Assembly (NCBI GenBank): GCA_029865345.1
Contig: JAOUHD010000021.1
Span: 1-32,256 of the forward strand
DNA from: Nitrospira sp.
GTDB taxonomy: Bacteria; Nitrospirota; Nitrospiria; Nitrospirales; Nitrospiraceae
DNA length: 32,256 nt
Direction of reading: 5' to 3'
Position numbers and translations under genes: made by a program. The notes under the pieces were generated by a model. It made no database searches and was not told the DNA's origin. It was given only the letters and a program-made list of their open reading frames with translations. Below are positions 18,177 through 27,998 of this stretch, one piece after another (the first letter of the stretch is position 1; every line of letters starts with the position of its first letter).

Positions 18177-19667
18177 CTACGACGAGCAGCTCACGGAGAG
18201 ATGTTTGCCCCAGTTGGGTGGCGGAAGGGCGTAGGCCTCCATACCCGGCTGGTCCTTGAAGGGCTCTTGCAGCAGCGTGAAGAGGCGGTCGATCTCGGAA
18301 AAGTCCTTGTGTTGTGCTTTCTCAATCGCGGTTTGAGCAAGATAGTTGCGCAGCACGTACTTGGGATTCACACGATTCATCCGCTCACGCCGGTCGTCGT
18401 CATGGCTGCGTTCACTCCGCAGCCGATCTCGATAGCGCGCGGCCCACTCGTTAAACTGATCACGGCTGAGGAAGTGTTCTCGCAGTCTGTCGTTCGTCGC
18501 GTCCTCCACGGTGGAAAACGTACTCAATTCCCTGAATACGATCGTGTAATCCGCATGGCTGCCCTGGAGCAAGCCCATGAAGTCGCGAATAAGTTCGTCG
18601 TCTTCAGGCTGCGCGTCGACTAATCCGAATTTCGCCCGCATCTGCCTCTGATATTCCCGATCAAATAGGGGCTGATACGTCTCCAGGCCTGCTTTCAACA
18701 CAGTTTTTTCCACCAATGGCACTAAGGCTTGTGCCAAGCAGCTCAGATTCCAGAGCCCGATGTAGGGCTGCTGATTGAAGGCATAGCGGCCGTTGTGGTC
18801 TGAGTGATTACAGATGAAGCCGGCGTCGTACTCATCCATGAAGCCGTACGGCCCATAGTCCAACGTCAGGCCGAGGATCGACATATTGTCGGTGTTCATG
18901 ACCCCATGTGCCCAACCGACGGCCTGCCATTGGGCGATCAACCGTGCAGTGCGCTCGACGACAACGGTAAAGAACCGGGCGTACTTGTCGCCATCATCAC
19001 GAAGATGTGGAAAGTGGTGCGTGATCACGTAGTCGGCCAGCGTTTTCAGATGCTCATGCTGCTTTCGGTAATAGAAGACTTCAAACATCCCGAAGCGGAC
19101 ATGTGAAGGCGCCATCCGGACCACCATCGCGCCGGTTTCGATCTGCTCGCGATACACCTTGTCCTCGCTGGCTACCAGGCACAGCGCCTGCGTCGTTGGG
19201 ATACCGAGGCCCTGCATGGCCGCGCAGCAGAGATACTCACGGATCGTCGAGCGGAGGACTGCTCGTCCGTCTCCATCGCGTGAGAATGGTGTCATCCCCG
19301 CCCCCTTCAGGTGCAGATCCCACCGTTCTCCCCGATCGTTCGTCACCTCACCAAGGAGAATCGCGCGCCCGTCACCGAGTTGCGGAACATAGACGCCGAA
19401 CTGATGGCCGGAGTACAGCATGGCCAACGGCTCCATACCTGGCGCCAACGCGCTCCCGCCAAAGAGCGCCGAGAATTCTGGCCTCGTAAATTGTTCTGGA
19501 TCGAGATCGATCAGCTTGGCTGCCGCAGGGTTGGCATGAACGAGATAGGGCGGGGCGCTAAAGGGAGTGGGGTTCAATCGCGCATGAAAGACTTGTGGAA
19601 GCCGGGCATAGGTGTTATCGAAAGAGAGGGTTTCCAGTGTGTGCCGAGTCATGGTTCTGTGTACCAT
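18177..19667 (-). CDS. selO: Protein adenylyltransferase SelO (YdiU/UPF0061 family)
   Basis: About 496 residues. A pseudokinase-like fold that transfers AMP from ATP to protein hydroxyls. Visible signatures: YSGHQFGVYVPQLGDGRA, the nucleotide-binding lysine in LHLKGAGMTPFSR, then RSTIREYL, and the active-site run HGVMNTDNMSILG with LDYGPYGFMDEYD. The C-terminus ends S-C-S-S, a cysteine at the third-last place, where animal SelO carries selenocysteine. The frame is open to a TTG at 19769, but the SelO family begins close to TLSFDNTYARLP, so 19667 or 19652 is the likely start; neither has a good ribosome binding site. It stands 128 bases upstream of the 1074-residue gene; cotranscription is possible but not shown. 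Confidence 0.92.
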   Translation of the reverse strand: MVHRTMTRHTLETLSFDNTYARLPQVFHARLNPTPFSAPPYLVHANPAAAKLIDLDPEQFTRPEFSALFGGSALAPGMEPLAMLYSGHQFGVYVPQLGDGRAILLGEVTNDRGERWDLHLKGAGMTPFSRDGDGRAVLRSTIREYLCCAAMQGLGIPTTQALCLVASEDKVYREQIETGAMVVRMAPSHVRFGMFEVFYYRKQHEHLKTLADYVITHHFPHLRDDGDKYARFFTVVVERTARLIAQWQAVGWAHGVMNTDNMSILGLTLDYGPYGFMDEYDAGFICNHSDHNGRYAFNQQPYIGLWNLSCLAQALVPLVEKTVLKAGLETYQPLFDREYQRQMRAKFGLVDAQPEDDELIRDFMGLLQGSHADYTIVFRELSTFSTVEDATNDRLREHFLSRDQFNEWAARYRDRLRSERSHDDDRRERMNRVNPKYVLRNYLAQTAIEKAQHKDFSEIDRLFTLLQEPFKDQPGMEAYALPPPNWGKHLSVSCSS

Positions 19668-19816
19668 GACGTTCTCGGATTTCGCCACTTTCTCACTTTC
19701 ATCAACAACAGTATGTCCGTTCTGATTAAAAGGCATATCCCAGGCAAGCCATCTGACATTCCTACCCAAGAATGAGGGTTGACAGTAAGGTGTCCAAACA
19801 GTTGTACTACGGCAAT

Positions 19817-19846
19817 TTGACCCTATGGTTTACTGCCACTTGTTAT
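19817..19846 (+). promoter_or_regulatory. Candidate sigma-70-type promoter of the nqr operon
   Basis: TTGACC (19817-19822), 18 bases, TGTTAT (19841-19846), about 115 bases before the nqrA ATG. Five of six and four of six consensus matches. It lies in the gap between selO and nqrA, which are divergent. An earlier TTGACA near 19784 has no good -10 partner. Confidence 0.35.
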
Positions 19847-19962
19847 GGCAGCGCTCATGATAGACAAAAAAGAAACGCTCATCCGGCGGTGTAAACAATA
19901 CATCACCCTTTAACTATCGCTCGTTGACCCAACTCGACAGCGTGAATGTCTTTGCAACTGCC

Positions 19963-21321
19963 ATGATTATCAGAATTAAAAAGGGACTGGATTTGCCGAT
20001 CAGTGGGAAGCCTGAGCAGCTGGTCCATGTCGCCAAACCTGTCCGCCACGTTGGCGTGCTCGGCGTGGATCATGTCGATCTCAAACCGGCCATGCTGGTC
20101 ACCGAAGGGGACAAGGTGAAGCTCGGCCAAGCATTGTTCGAGCACAAGAAGTTACCCAGCGTACGCATCACGGCCCCAGGTGCCGGCACAGTGCGTGCGA
20201 TCCATCGTGGAGCGCAGCGGCTGCTCCAGTCGGTCGTCATCCGGCTCGACGACACCGAAGACGAAGAAACATTTGCCTCCTACCCTGTCGACCAACTGAC
20301 CAGCTTGACCGAGACGCAGGTGGTGGACAATCTTTTAGCATCGGGTCTGTGGGTGGCCTTACGCACACGTCCCTATAGCAAGATCGCCGACCCGACCACT
20401 CGTCCGGCTGCCATCTTCGTGACGGCAATGGACAGCAACCCGCTGGCCGCCAATCCTATTGCCATTATCACCGCGGAGGCTGAGTCGTTCGGCCATGGCC
20501 TGACGGTGCTTTCGCGCCTGGGCACCATGCCGCTCTGGGTGTGCAAGTCACCCGTGGCTGAGCTGCCGCTGCCACAGGGTATAGGTCAGGTGCGCCTGGC
20601 GAGTTTCGAAGGCCCCCACCCCGCCGGTCTGCCGGGGACGCACATCCATTTTCTTGAGCCGGTCGACGTCAACAAGGTTGTCTGGCACCTCAACTACCAA
20701 GAGGTGATCGCGATCGGCAAGCTGTTTACCAGCGGCCGCTTATCAACCGGACGCATCGTCGCGCTAGGCGGACCTCAAGTTAAACAGCCACGCCTGTTGC
20801 AGACCAGGCTCGGCGCCTGTATCGAGGAGTTGATCGAGGGTGAGGTTCAGGACGGTGAGAGCCGCGTCATCTCCGGCTCGATCTTGTCGGGACGTCACGC
20901 AGCCGGCTGGTCGTCCTATCTGGGGCGCCATCATTTACAGGTCTGTGTGCTTCAGGAAGGGGTCGAACGAACGTTCATGGGCTGGTTCACACCTGGGCGG
21001 AACACATTCTCCCAGAGCAACGTCATGCTGTCGAGTCTCTTCCGTTACCGCAGGGAAGAGTTTGGGCTGACCACCGGGCTGAACGGAGGTCTACGCGCCA
21101 TGGTGCCCTTCGGCAACTTCGAAGATATCATGCCCTTGGACATCCTCCCGACACAATTGCTGCGCTACCTGATGGTGGGCGACACTGATATGGCGCAACA
21201 GTTGGGCTGCATGGAACTGGATGAGGAAGACCTCGCATTATGCTCCTTTGTGTGCGTGGGCAAGAACGACTACGGTCCGGTGCTGCGGAACGTGTTGAGC
21301 CAGATTGAGAGAGAAGGCTGA
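19963..21321 (+). CDS. nqrA: Na+-translocating NADH:quinone reductase subunit A
   Basis: A 452-residue peripheral subunit of the Na+-pumping NADH:quinone reductase. It begins MIIRIKKGLDLPISG, the family's start, and keeps APGAGTV, RGAQRLLQSVVI, SGLWVALRTRPYSK, FVTAMDSNPLAA, GPHPAGLPGTHIHFL and the closing LDEEDLALCSFVC. NqrA binds quinone on the cytosolic side. An upstream in-frame TTG at 19924 is less likely because the family starts at the chosen ATG, though no ribosome binding site is evident. It opens the operon, and its stop shares one base with nqrB's start. Confidence 0.95.
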   Translation: MIIRIKKGLDLPISGKPEQLVHVAKPVRHVGVLGVDHVDLKPAMLVTEGDKVKLGQALFEHKKLPSVRITAPGAGTVRAIHRGAQRLLQSVVIRLDDTEDEETFASYPVDQLTSLTETQVVDNLLASGLWVALRTRPYSKIADPTTRPAAIFVTAMDSNPLAANPIAIITAEAESFGHGLTVLSRLGTMPLWVCKSPVAELPLPQGIGQVRLASFEGPHPAGLPGTHIHFLEPVDVNKVVWHLNYQEVIAIGKLFTSGRLSTGRIVALGGPQVKQPRLLQTRLGACIEELIEGEVQDGESRVISGSILSGRHAAGWSSYLGRHHLQVCVLQEGVERTFMGWFTPGRNTFSQSNVMLSSLFRYRREEFGLTTGLNGGLRAMVPFGNFEDIMPLDILPTQLLRYLMVGDTDMAQQLGCMELDEEDLALCSFVCVGKNDYGPVLRNVLSQIEREG

Positions 21322-22535
21322 TGGCAGGTATGAAACGCTATCTTGATCGTCTCAGGCCCCTGTTTGCCAAGGACGGCCGGTATGAAAAGTACTATCCCGT
21401 GTTCGAGATGGTCGATGGGTTTTTCTATTCCTCTCCCGATACCACGCATCACGCGCCGCACGTGCGAGATGGCATCGATCTGAAACGATTGATGGTGTAC
21501 GTGGTGGTGGCGCTGATTCCCTGCATCCTATGGAGCTGGTTCAACACCGGGTATCAGGCCAATCTGGCACTCGCCAAGATGGGCATGGCCAAGGCAGGTT
21601 GGCGTTATGATCTGCTGGCAGCAATCCATATCGGGTTTGATGCCGGCAGTATTCTTGCCAATACGGTCCATGGCTTCTTGTATTTTCTGCCGATCTATCT
21701 GACGACCTTGATCGTCGGCGGTGTCTGGGAAACGGTCTTTTCCACGGTGCGTCAGAAAGAGATCAATGAAGGCTTTCTAGTCACCTCCATGCTCTTCACG
21801 CTGACGCTGCCACCCAATATGCCTCTCTGGATGGTCGCCATCGGGATCAGCTTTGGTGTGGTCCTCGGCAAAGAGATCTTCGGCGGGACCGGCAAGAATT
21901 TTCTCAATCCCGCCCTGACCGCGCGGGCGTTTCTGTTTTTCGCCTATCCCGCCGACATGTCCGGTGATAGGGTGTGGGTGGCGGTGGATGGCTATTCCGG
22001 CGCGACCGCGCTCAGCCTTGGTAAAGTGGGCGGCGTCGAGGAGATCATCCGTGGAGGCACGACCTGGTGGGATGCCTTTATCGGCCTGATGCCGGGATCC
22101 ATGGGAGAAACCTCCACCCTCGCCTGTCTGCTCGGCGCGGCGTTCCTGATCTATACGGGGATCGCTTCCTGGCGCATTATCGTCGGGGTCTTTCTGGGGA
22201 TGGTCGGGGCGTCGCTCCTGTTCAATCTCGTCGGCAGCGACACCAATCCCATGGTGGCGATGCCCTGGTACTGGCACCTGGTGCTGGGCGGGTTTGCCTT
22301 CGGCATGGTCTACATGGCCACCGACCCGGTGTCAGCCGCCATGACGAGTGCCGGGCGCTGGGTCTTCGGCATTCTGATCGGGGCCATGACTGTGCTGATC
22401 CGTGTGGCGAACCCAGCGTTTCCTGAAGGCGTGATGCTCACGATTTTGTTTGCCAATGTATTCGCGCCCCTGATCGATTATGCGGTCGTTCAGCTGAACA
22501 TCCGACGGAGACTACGCCGCCATGTCCGCGCCTGA
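21321..22535 (+). CDS. nqrB: Na+-translocating NADH:quinone reductase subunit B
   Basis: A 404-residue integral membrane subunit with about ten membrane spans. The covalent FMN site is T229 in DGYSGATALSLG, the target of the ApbE flavin transferase; the conserved KEIFGGTGKNFLNPALTARAFLFFAYP lies just before it. NqrB also carries riboflavin and is a main part of the Na+ channel. It overlaps nqrA by one base and nqrC by 14, so the three are coupled. Confidence 0.96.
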   Translation: MAGMKRYLDRLRPLFAKDGRYEKYYPVFEMVDGFFYSSPDTTHHAPHVRDGIDLKRLMVYVVVALIPCILWSWFNTGYQANLALAKMGMAKAGWRYDLLAAIHIGFDAGSILANTVHGFLYFLPIYLTTLIVGGVWETVFSTVRQKEINEGFLVTSMLFTLTLPPNMPLWMVAIGISFGVVLGKEIFGGTGKNFLNPALTARAFLFFAYPADMSGDRVWVAVDGYSGATALSLGKVGGVEEIIRGGTTWWDAFIGLMPGSMGETSTLACLLGAAFLIYTGIASWRIIVGVFLGMVGASLLFNLVGSDTNPMVAMPWYWHLVLGGFAFGMVYMATDPVSAAMTSAGRWVFGILIGAMTVLIRVANPAFPEGVMLTILFANVFAPLIDYAVVQLNIRRRLRRHVRA

Positions 22536-23331
22536 ATCAGATTCCGCCGTATCCGCTGCGCCAGTCGAAAGTGCGAGCAGGACGCTGCTGGTGACGTTTG
22601 TCGTCTGCCTGGTCTGCTCGGTTGTGGTCGCCGGCGCGGCGGTGCTCCTTCGACCGATTCAGGAAACGAATAAGAAGGCCGATCTCATAAGGAATGTGAT
22701 TGCGGTCTCCGGCCTGCTCAAGGAAGGACTCACGGAAGAACAAGCGCTCAAACGAATCGACGCCCGCATGGTCGAACTGGCGACCGGTGACGAGGTGAAA
22801 GGGATTGATCCTGACACCTTTAATATCGTCAAGGCCGGAAAGGATCCCGCGATCTCTACCGAGCTCACTCGCCGAGAGGATGTGGCGGGGATCAGGCGCG
22901 AACCGCGTTATCTGCCGGTCTATCGGATTGTCGACCCCAACGGCGAGTTCAAGAAACTGATTCTGCCGGTGTACGGCTACGGGCTCTGGTCTACGATGTA
23001 CGGATTCCTTGCGCTTGAAGAAGATCTGCGAACGGTTCAGGGCCTCCGCTTCTATCAGCATGCCGAGACTCCGGGACTCGGTGGAGAGATCGACAATCCC
23101 AAGTGGCGAGCACAATGGACAGGCAAAGTCCTGTTCGACGAGAAATGGAAGGTTCAGGTTGAAGTGACAAAGGTTGCGATTGACAGTTCCACCCCCGACG
23201 CGCAGCATCAAGTGGACGCACTCGCCGGCGCCACCATCACCTCGCGAGGTGTCGAGAATTTGCTGAAGTTCTGGCTGAGCGACAAGGGGTACGGGCCGTA
23301 TCTATCCCGTTTGCGACAGGAAAGGAGCTAA
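22522..23331 (+). CDS. nqrC: Na+-translocating NADH:quinone reductase subunit C
   Basis: A 269-residue subunit with one membrane helix (about 21-43) and a periplasmic FMN-binding domain. The covalent FMN threonine is T238 in [12 protein letters not shown]. The residue before GAT is alanine where most NqrC have serine or threonine, but the core D...GAT needed by the flavin transferase is intact. EMPGLG-like [11 protein letters not shown] is present. Its start lies inside the end of nqrB, with GGAG about 11 bases upstream. Confidence 0.95.
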   Translation: MSAPESDSAVSAAPVESASRTLLVTFVVCLVCSVVVAGAAVLLRPIQETNKKADLIRNVIAVSGLLKEGLTEEQALKRIDARMVELATGDEVKGIDPDTFNIVKAGKDPAISTELTRREDVAGIRREPRYLPVYRIVDPNGEFKKLILPVYGYGLWSTMYGFLALEEDLRTVQGLRFYQHAETPGLGGEIDNPKWRAQWTGKVLFDEKWKVQVEVTKVAIDSSTPDAQHQVDALAGATITSRGVENLLKFWLSDKGYGPYLSRLRQERS

Positions 23332-23336
23332 CGCTC

Positions 23337-24002
23337 ATGTCATACCAACACAAAAAAATAATCTTTGAACCGATCGTCGATAATAACCCGGTCATCCTCC
23401 AGGTTCTCGGGATTTGCTCAGCACTGGCCGTGACGTCGAAGCTCTCCACCACGATCACAATGTGCCTCGCGCTGACCGTGGTCACCGCCTGCTCCAATGC
23501 CGCCATCAGTCTGGTCCGCAATCATACCCCGAGCAGCATCCGCATCATTGTCCAGATGACCATTATTTCGTCGCTGGTCATCGTCACCGATCAGTTCATC
23601 AAAGCCTATGCGTTCACCATCAGCAAAGACCTGTCGGTCTTCGTCGGGTTGATTATCACCAATTGTATCGTCATGGGACGCGCGGAAGCCTATGCGATGA
23701 AACATCCACCGCTCCCAAGCTTCCTCGATGGACTCGGCAACGGCCTCGGCTATAGTGCCCTGTTACTGGTCGTCGGGGTCATACGCGAGCTGTTGGGGTC
23801 CGGTTCCCTGTTCGGGTATCCGATCCTCCTTCTTGAACGAGATGGCGGGTGGTATGTGCCAAACGGCTTGTTGCTCCTGCCTCCGAGTGCGTTTTTCCTG
23901 ATCGGCATGATCATTTGGGTGGTGCGCTCCTGGAAACCGGCACAAGTCGAGCAGCCGGAATACCGAATCTATCACGCGCCTCGTCCCGAGGTGGCCTCAT
24001 GA
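23337..24002 (+). CDS. nqrD: Na+-translocating NADH:quinone reductase subunit D
   Basis: A 221-residue, six-span membrane subunit. C27 and C110 correspond to the cysteines that hold the intramembrane iron-sulfur cluster shared by NqrD and NqrE. Typical family runs: [23 protein letters not shown] and [13 protein letters not shown]. It has a strong ribosome binding site (GGAAAGGAG) and starts five bases after nqrC. Its paralogue is RnfE/RsxE; the order nqrABCDEF fixes the identity. Confidence 0.95.
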   Translation: MSYQHKKIIFEPIVDNNPVILQVLGICSALAVTSKLSTTITMCLALTVVTACSNAAISLVRNHTPSSIRIIVQMTIISSLVIVTDQFIKAYAFTISKDLSVFVGLIITNCIVMGRAEAYAMKHPPLPSFLDGLGNGLGYSALLLVVGVIRELLGSGSLFGYPILLLERDGGWYVPNGLLLLPPSAFFLIGMIIWVVRSWKPAQVEQPEYRIYHAPRPEVAS

Positions 24003-24607
24003 TTGACCTGGTCAATCTGTTTATCAAAGCGGTCTTCGTCGAGAATCTGGCGCTGACGTTTTTTCTCGGCATGTGCACGTTTCTAGCTGTCTCGAAGAAA
24101 ATCGGCACGGCACTCGGACTTGGCATCGCGGTGGTCGTCGTCCAAAGTCTGACCATCCCGATCAATAATCTGATCTACCAGTTTCTGATCCGTGATCGCG
24201 CGCTGGCATGGGCGGGGCTTCCTGAGATCAGTCTGGATTTCCTGGGGCTCATCACCTACATCAGCGTCATTGCGGCGGTCGTCCAGGTCCTGGAAATGTT
24301 TCTTGATCGATACGTCCCCTCACTATACAACTCGCTGGGGATCTTTTTGCCGCTGATTACCGTCAACTGCGCCATCCTCGGCGGCTGTCTGTTTATGGTC
24401 GAACGCGACTATACCTTTAGTGAGAGCGTCACCTATGGCGTGGGCTCCGGTGTCGGATGGGCGCTCGCGATCGTGGCGATGGCAGGGGTGCGTGAGAAGC
24501 TCAAGTATTCCGACATACCAGAAGGCTTGCAGGGACTGGGCGTCACATTCATCACCGCGGGGTTGATGGCCCTCGGGTTCATGGCCTTTTCTGGAATTCA
24601 ACTCTGA
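23999..24607 (+). CDS. nqrE: Na+-translocating NADH:quinone reductase subunit E
   Basis: A 202-residue, six-span membrane subunit, inverted paralogue of NqrD. C26 and C124 are the cluster ligands; [20 protein letters not shown] and TVNCAILGG are typical. The frame is open upstream within nqrD, but the ATG at 23999 begins the family sequence, has GAGG 8 bases before it, and overlaps the nqrD stop (ATGA). Confidence 0.95.
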   Translation: MIDLVNLFIKAVFVENLALTFFLGMCTFLAVSKKIGTALGLGIAVVVVQSLTIPINNLIYQFLIRDRALAWAGLPEISLDFLGLITYISVIAAVVQVLEMFLDRYVPSLYNSLGIFLPLITVNCAILGGCLFMVERDYTFSESVTYGVGSGVGWALAIVAMAGVREKLKYSDIPEGLQGLGVTFITAGLMALGFMAFSGIQL

Positions 24608-24626
24608 GTCTGATGAGAGACCGCCT

Positions 24627-25847
24627 ATGATCGAGATCCTCCTGGGAGTCGGTGTATTCACTGGGTTCGTCCTCATTCTCGTCGTCTTCATTCTGAGTGC
24701 GCGCTCGAAACTGGTGGCCAGCGGCAATGTCAGGATCACCATCAACGACAAGAAATCTATCGAGACCCCGATCGGAGGCAAGTTGCTCAATGCGCTTGGT
24801 GACGCCAAGATTTTTGTCAGTTCCGCCTGCGGCGGCGGTGGTACGTGTGGAGTGTGCCGGGTCAAGGTCTTCGAAGGGGGTGGAGTCATTCTGCCGACCG
24901 AAACCTCGCATATCAACAAGCGTGAAGCGCGCGAGGGCTACCGTCTCTCTTGCCAGGTGGCAGTCAAACAGAACCTGAAGATCGAGGTTCCAGATGAAGT
25001 GTTTGGGGTCAAGAAATGGGAATGTACCGTCCGCTCCAACCACAATGTGGCCACCTTCATCAAGGAACTGGTCCTGGAGCTTCCCCAGGATGAATATGTC
25101 GATTTCCGTGCCGGAGGGTATATCCAGATTTTCTGTCCTCCGCATGAGCACCCGTTTAAGGATTTTGATATCGAAGAACGGTTTCGCAGCGACTGGGACC
25201 GGCTGAAACTTTGGGAGCTTGTGTCCAAGGTCAATGAACCAATTGAGCGCGCCTACTCCATGGCTAATTACCCTGAAGAACGTGGCATCATTATGCTCAA
25301 TATTCGTATCGCCACGCCCCCACCGCGCACGCAAAATCTGCCGCCGGGCAAAATGTCTTCCTACCTGTTCGGACTGAAACCAGGCGACAAGGTCACGATC
25401 TCCGGGCCGTTCGGCGAGTTCTTTGCGCGGGATACCAACAACGAGATGGTGTTCATCGGCGGTGGGGCAGGGATGGCGCCTATGCGTTCGCATATTTTCG
25501 ATCAGCTGGGTCGCCTCAAAAGTACACGCAAGATGTCCTTCTGGTACGGAGCTCGTTCAAAGCGCGAGATGTTCTATGTCGACGATTTCAACAAGCTGGC
25601 TGCGGCACACAACAACTTTGAGTGGCATGTCGCCCTGTCTGACGCTCTCCCTGAGGACAACTGGAGCGGCTATACCGGCTTCATCCATAACGTGCTCTAT
25701 AACGAGTATCTGAAAACCCATCCGGCGCCTGAAGACTGTGAGTACTACCTCTGCGGACCGCCGATGATGAATGCGGCTGTGATCAAAATGTTGTTGGATC
25801 TGGGTGTCGAGCGAGAAAACATCATGCTCGATGACTTCGGAGGATGA
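24627..25847 (+). CDS. nqrF: Na+-translocating NADH:quinone reductase subunit F
   Basis: A 406-residue NADH-oxidising subunit: one N-terminal membrane helix (3-23), a ferredoxin domain with [2Fe-2S] ligands C68, C74, C77 and C109, then a ferredoxin-reductase module with FAD motif RAYSMANYP (208-216) and the NADH-binding [12 protein letters not shown] near 278-289. It ends LDDFGG, the usual NqrF C-terminus. NADH enters the complex here on the cytosolic side. It starts 19 bases after nqrE, with a weak ribosome binding site. Confidence 0.96.
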   Translation: MIEILLGVGVFTGFVLILVVFILSARSKLVASGNVRITINDKKSIETPIGGKLLNALGDAKIFVSSACGGGGTCGVCRVKVFEGGGVILPTETSHINKREAREGYRLSCQVAVKQNLKIEVPDEVFGVKKWECTVRSNHNVATFIKELVLELPQDEYVDFRAGGYIQIFCPPHEHPFKDFDIEERFRSDWDRLKLWELVSKVNEPIERAYSMANYPEERGIIMLNIRIATPPPRTQNLPPGKMSSYLFGLKPGDKVTISGPFGEFFARDTNNEMVFIGGGAGMAPMRSHIFDQLGRLKSTRKMSFWYGARSKREMFYVDDFNKLAAAHNNFEWHVALSDALPEDNWSGYTGFIHNVLYNEYLKTHPAPEDCEYYLCGPPMMNAAVIKMLLDLGVERENIMLDDFGG

Positions 25848-25853
25848 CCATCC

Positions 25854-26909
25854 ATGCATCCCTCCGTTCCACGCCTCCGTACGTTGATTGCCTTGATTGC
25901 TCTGCTGGCTGCCGGTGTCGGCTTCAGCCTGCTGCGTCCTGAGCCGCCTGTCGCAGAGCTGCACATGAGTGGTCGTACCATGGGAACCACCTATAATGTG
26001 AAATATCGCTCCACCCAGAATGCTCCGACACTGAAGGCGATGCAAACAGAAGTGGATGCCTTGCTGGCCGAGATCAATCACACCATGTCTACCTATGACC
26101 CGGAATCGGAGCTATCGCGCTTTAACCATCTGCGCACTACCGACTGGGTACCCGCATCCGATTCGCTACGTGCCGTGCTCAAAGCCGCGCTCGAGATCGG
26201 AGCCCAGAGCGAAGGGGCGTTTGATATCACAGTTGGTCCCCTGGTCAATCTCTGGGGCTTCGGCCCCGAGTTTCATCCGGACCGCATCCCGCTTGAAGCC
26301 GACATTGCCGCCGCGCGCAGGCGCAGCGGTCTCGATAAGGTCACGCTCCGTGACACTCAACCGGCGATACGCAAGCACCGCCCTGATGTCTTCCTGGATC
26401 TTTCCGGGATCGCCAAGGGGTACGGGGTGGACCGGGTTGCCGAACTCATGACGGCGCACGCCATTGACCATTACATGGTGGAGATCGGCGGCGAGATTCG
26501 AGTCCGCGGACTCAAGGGGCACGAGACACCCTGGCGGATCGCGATTGAGAAACCGTTGCCGGGCGAACGTTCGGTGCAGACGGTGCTGGCGCTCAGCGAT
26601 ATCGCACTCGCCACCTCGGGCAATTACCGGAACTTTTTTGAAATCGCCGGGCGACGCTATTCCCATACCATCGATCCGGCCACCGGCTGGCCGGTCGATA
26701 ATCATCTGGTCTCGGTGACGGTGCTGGCGGAGACCAGTATGCGAGCGGATGCGTGGGCCACCGCGTTCCAGGTGTTGGGACCCGAGCGTGGCATGGCCAT
26801 CGCCGAACGGCTCAACCTTCCCGTCCTCTTCGTCGTCGAACGTGATGGACAATTTGAAGAACGTTCCTGCTGCGCCTTCCAACGGTACCGGAAACAGGAG
26901 CTGTCATGA
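25854..26909 (+). CDS. apbE: FAD:protein FMN transferase ApbE
   Basis: A 351-residue enzyme that attaches FMN covalently to threonines of NqrB and NqrC. Motifs: SGRTMGTTYNVKY (39-51), DLSGIAKGYGVD (182-193), EIGGEIRVRG, SHTIDPATGWPVD (270-282) and the metal-binding region MRADAWATAF near 296-305. Residues 10-27 form a signal anchor without a lipobox cysteine, placing it in the periplasm, where its targets lie. It begins 6 bases after nqrF and shares ATGA with nqrM, so it is part of the operon. Confidence 0.94.
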   Translation: MHPSVPRLRTLIALIALLAAGVGFSLLRPEPPVAELHMSGRTMGTTYNVKYRSTQNAPTLKAMQTEVDALLAEINHTMSTYDPESELSRFNHLRTTDWVPASDSLRAVLKAALEIGAQSEGAFDITVGPLVNLWGFGPEFHPDRIPLEADIAAARRRSGLDKVTLRDTQPAIRKHRPDVFLDLSGIAKGYGVDRVAELMTAHAIDHYMVEIGGEIRVRGLKGHETPWRIAIEKPLPGERSVQTVLALSDIALATSGNYRNFFEIAGRRYSHTIDPATGWPVDNHLVSVTVLAETSMRADAWATAFQVLGPERGMAIAERLNLPVLFVVERDGQFEERSCCAFQRYRKQELS

Positions 26910-27106
26910 CTATCTTCCTGGTAACCTTTCTTGTCATGGTGATTGCCATCCTGGCGATGGCGGTGGGTGTCCTGCTCGGTCGCCGTCCGATCGGCGGCAG
27001 TTGTGGCGGTCTTGAACGTCTTGGGCTGGAGTGCGATGTCGGCTGCGACAAGCCCTGCCCGGAACGTCTTGCCCGTCTGCAATCTCCGAGGAAAGAACTG
27101 CTGTAA
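26906..27106 (+). CDS. nqrM: NqrM, Cys-rich maturation factor (DUF539)
   Basis: A 66-residue protein: one membrane helix (2-24), then a short cytosolic tail with C33 (GSCGG), C43, C47 and C51 (CDVGCDKPC). NqrM helps place the iron between NqrD and NqrE; Nqr is inactive without it. It overlaps apbE by four bases (ATGA) and closes the operon. Confidence 0.92.
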   Translation: MTIFLVTFLVMVIAILAMAVGVLLGRRPIGGSCGGLERLGLECDVGCDKPCPERLARLQSPRKELL

Positions 27107-27221
27107 GAGGGCCGAGACAACCACGCCGTCGGTGATTTTATGCACTGGCTACTTGAATCCGCGCGATATAGGATGTACTGATTTTCTTTAATTGGTCGCC
27201 GCTGGCTTGAAAGAGGCCGTT

Positions 27222-27653
27222 ATGCCTAACACCATCTTGGTTCCGTTCGACGGCTCGGAGAGCGCGATGCGTGCACTGCATCTTGCTGTTGAGCGCGCAC
27301 GTGACAAACCGCAAGGTCGCGTGCATCTCGTGACGGTGCACCCCCCGCTACGCGTTTACGGCGAAATCCAGGTCTACGTGGGCGACAAGAAAGCAGCGGA
27401 AATGGCAGCGCAGCATAATCGCGAGATTCTCGAACCGGCGGAGCAAGTGCTGCGCTCGTCGGGCGTGGAGTTCGCCAGCAGTACGGAGGAAGGCGATGCC
27501 GCCGAAAAGATTGTGGAGTGCGCCAAAACAGTCGGGGCCGGCGAAATTGTCATGGGATCGCGTGGACTCGGACGTATTGCCGGTCTCGTGATGGGCTCGG
27601 TCACCACCAAAGTCGTCCATCTGACCCAGGTCCCCGTCACGCTGGTCAAATGA
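27222..27653 (+). CDS. Universal stress protein, UspA family, ATP-binding type
   Basis: A 143-residue single Usp domain: MPNTILVPFDGSESAMRAL at the start and the ATP-binding motif G-2x-G-9x-GS in MGSRGLGRIAGLVMGSVTTK. The ending QVPVTLVK is typical. The frame extends upstream to a TTG at 27192, but the ATG at 27222 starts the domain and has AGAGG 5 to 6 bases before it. It lies 115 bases after nqrM, so it may be read from the nqr operon or its own promoter. The role is general stress or energy sensing; the exact function is unknown. Confidence 0.92.
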   Translation: MPNTILVPFDGSESAMRALHLAVERARDKPQGRVHLVTVHPPLRVYGEIQVYVGDKKAAEMAAQHNREILEPAEQVLRSSGVEFASSTEEGDAAEKIVECAKTVGAGEIVMGSRGLGRIAGLVMGSVTTKVVHLTQVPVTLVK

Positions 27654-27770
27654 CTCTGGTTTCAACGCAACATTTCAAGCTACGCGCGTTCATTGAACGG
27701 AAAACCGGGTGATGGTGATGTCCCCCTTGACCGCTTTGCGATGGTAGCGGGCTCGCTCCTTCGCATCGCA
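27654..27770. other. Non-coding gap before the repeat
   Basis: No gene. A loose hairpin, GCGATG with CATCGC around 27739-27770, leads into the repeat; it lacks a T-tract and is not called a terminator. Confidence 0.4.
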
Positions 27771-27970
27771 AGCCCACATTGTTCATGACGGTTCGTGACG
27801 AAACCGACGAGACGGGCACGCGGAGCCCCGAGAGACCGAGGTGTACTTGAATCAGTACATCGAGGTCAGGAGGGGCGAGCCTGCCCGCCCATCTGCGTGA
27901 AATGCACAGTCGGCTTGTCGCAGCGGCGTATCGGCGGTTGCAGTAGAAGCGTTCATGAAGAATGTGGGCT
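27771..27970. repeat. Structured repeat with terminal inverted repeats, copy B (MITE-like)
   Basis: A 200-bp second copy of the element at 8894-9104, same orientation. Ends are AGCCCACATTgTTCATGA and its complement with one mismatch (27952-27970). Shared inner runs include GACGAAACCGACGAG, GGGGCGAGCCTGCCCG, TCGGCGGTTGCAGTAGAAGC. The nested CGGGCA/TGCCCG and GCCCC/GGGGC pairs are kept, and TGTACT with AGTACA closes an inner hairpin. It ends 28 bases before the transporter ATG and so occupies that gene's leader. Confidence 0.8.
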
Positions 27971-27998
27971 CGGATCAACGCGAAGCAGGGGGAGCGTC

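Noticed and set aside
23337..24607. Rnf complex genes
   Set aside because: NqrD and NqrE resemble RnfE and RnfA, but the nqrA, nqrF, apbE and nqrM neighbours fix the complex as Nqr.
24579..25493. 304-codon minus-strand frame opposite nqrF
   Set aside because: Shadow of nqrF, whose iron-sulfur and flavin motifs are intact on the plus strand.
26166..26882. 238-codon minus-strand frame opposite apbE
   Set aside because: Antisense shadow of a confirmed gene.
27795..27998. N-terminal extension of the transporter frame
   Set aside because: It is the translated structured repeat, not protein; the ATG at 27999 has a strong ribosome binding site.
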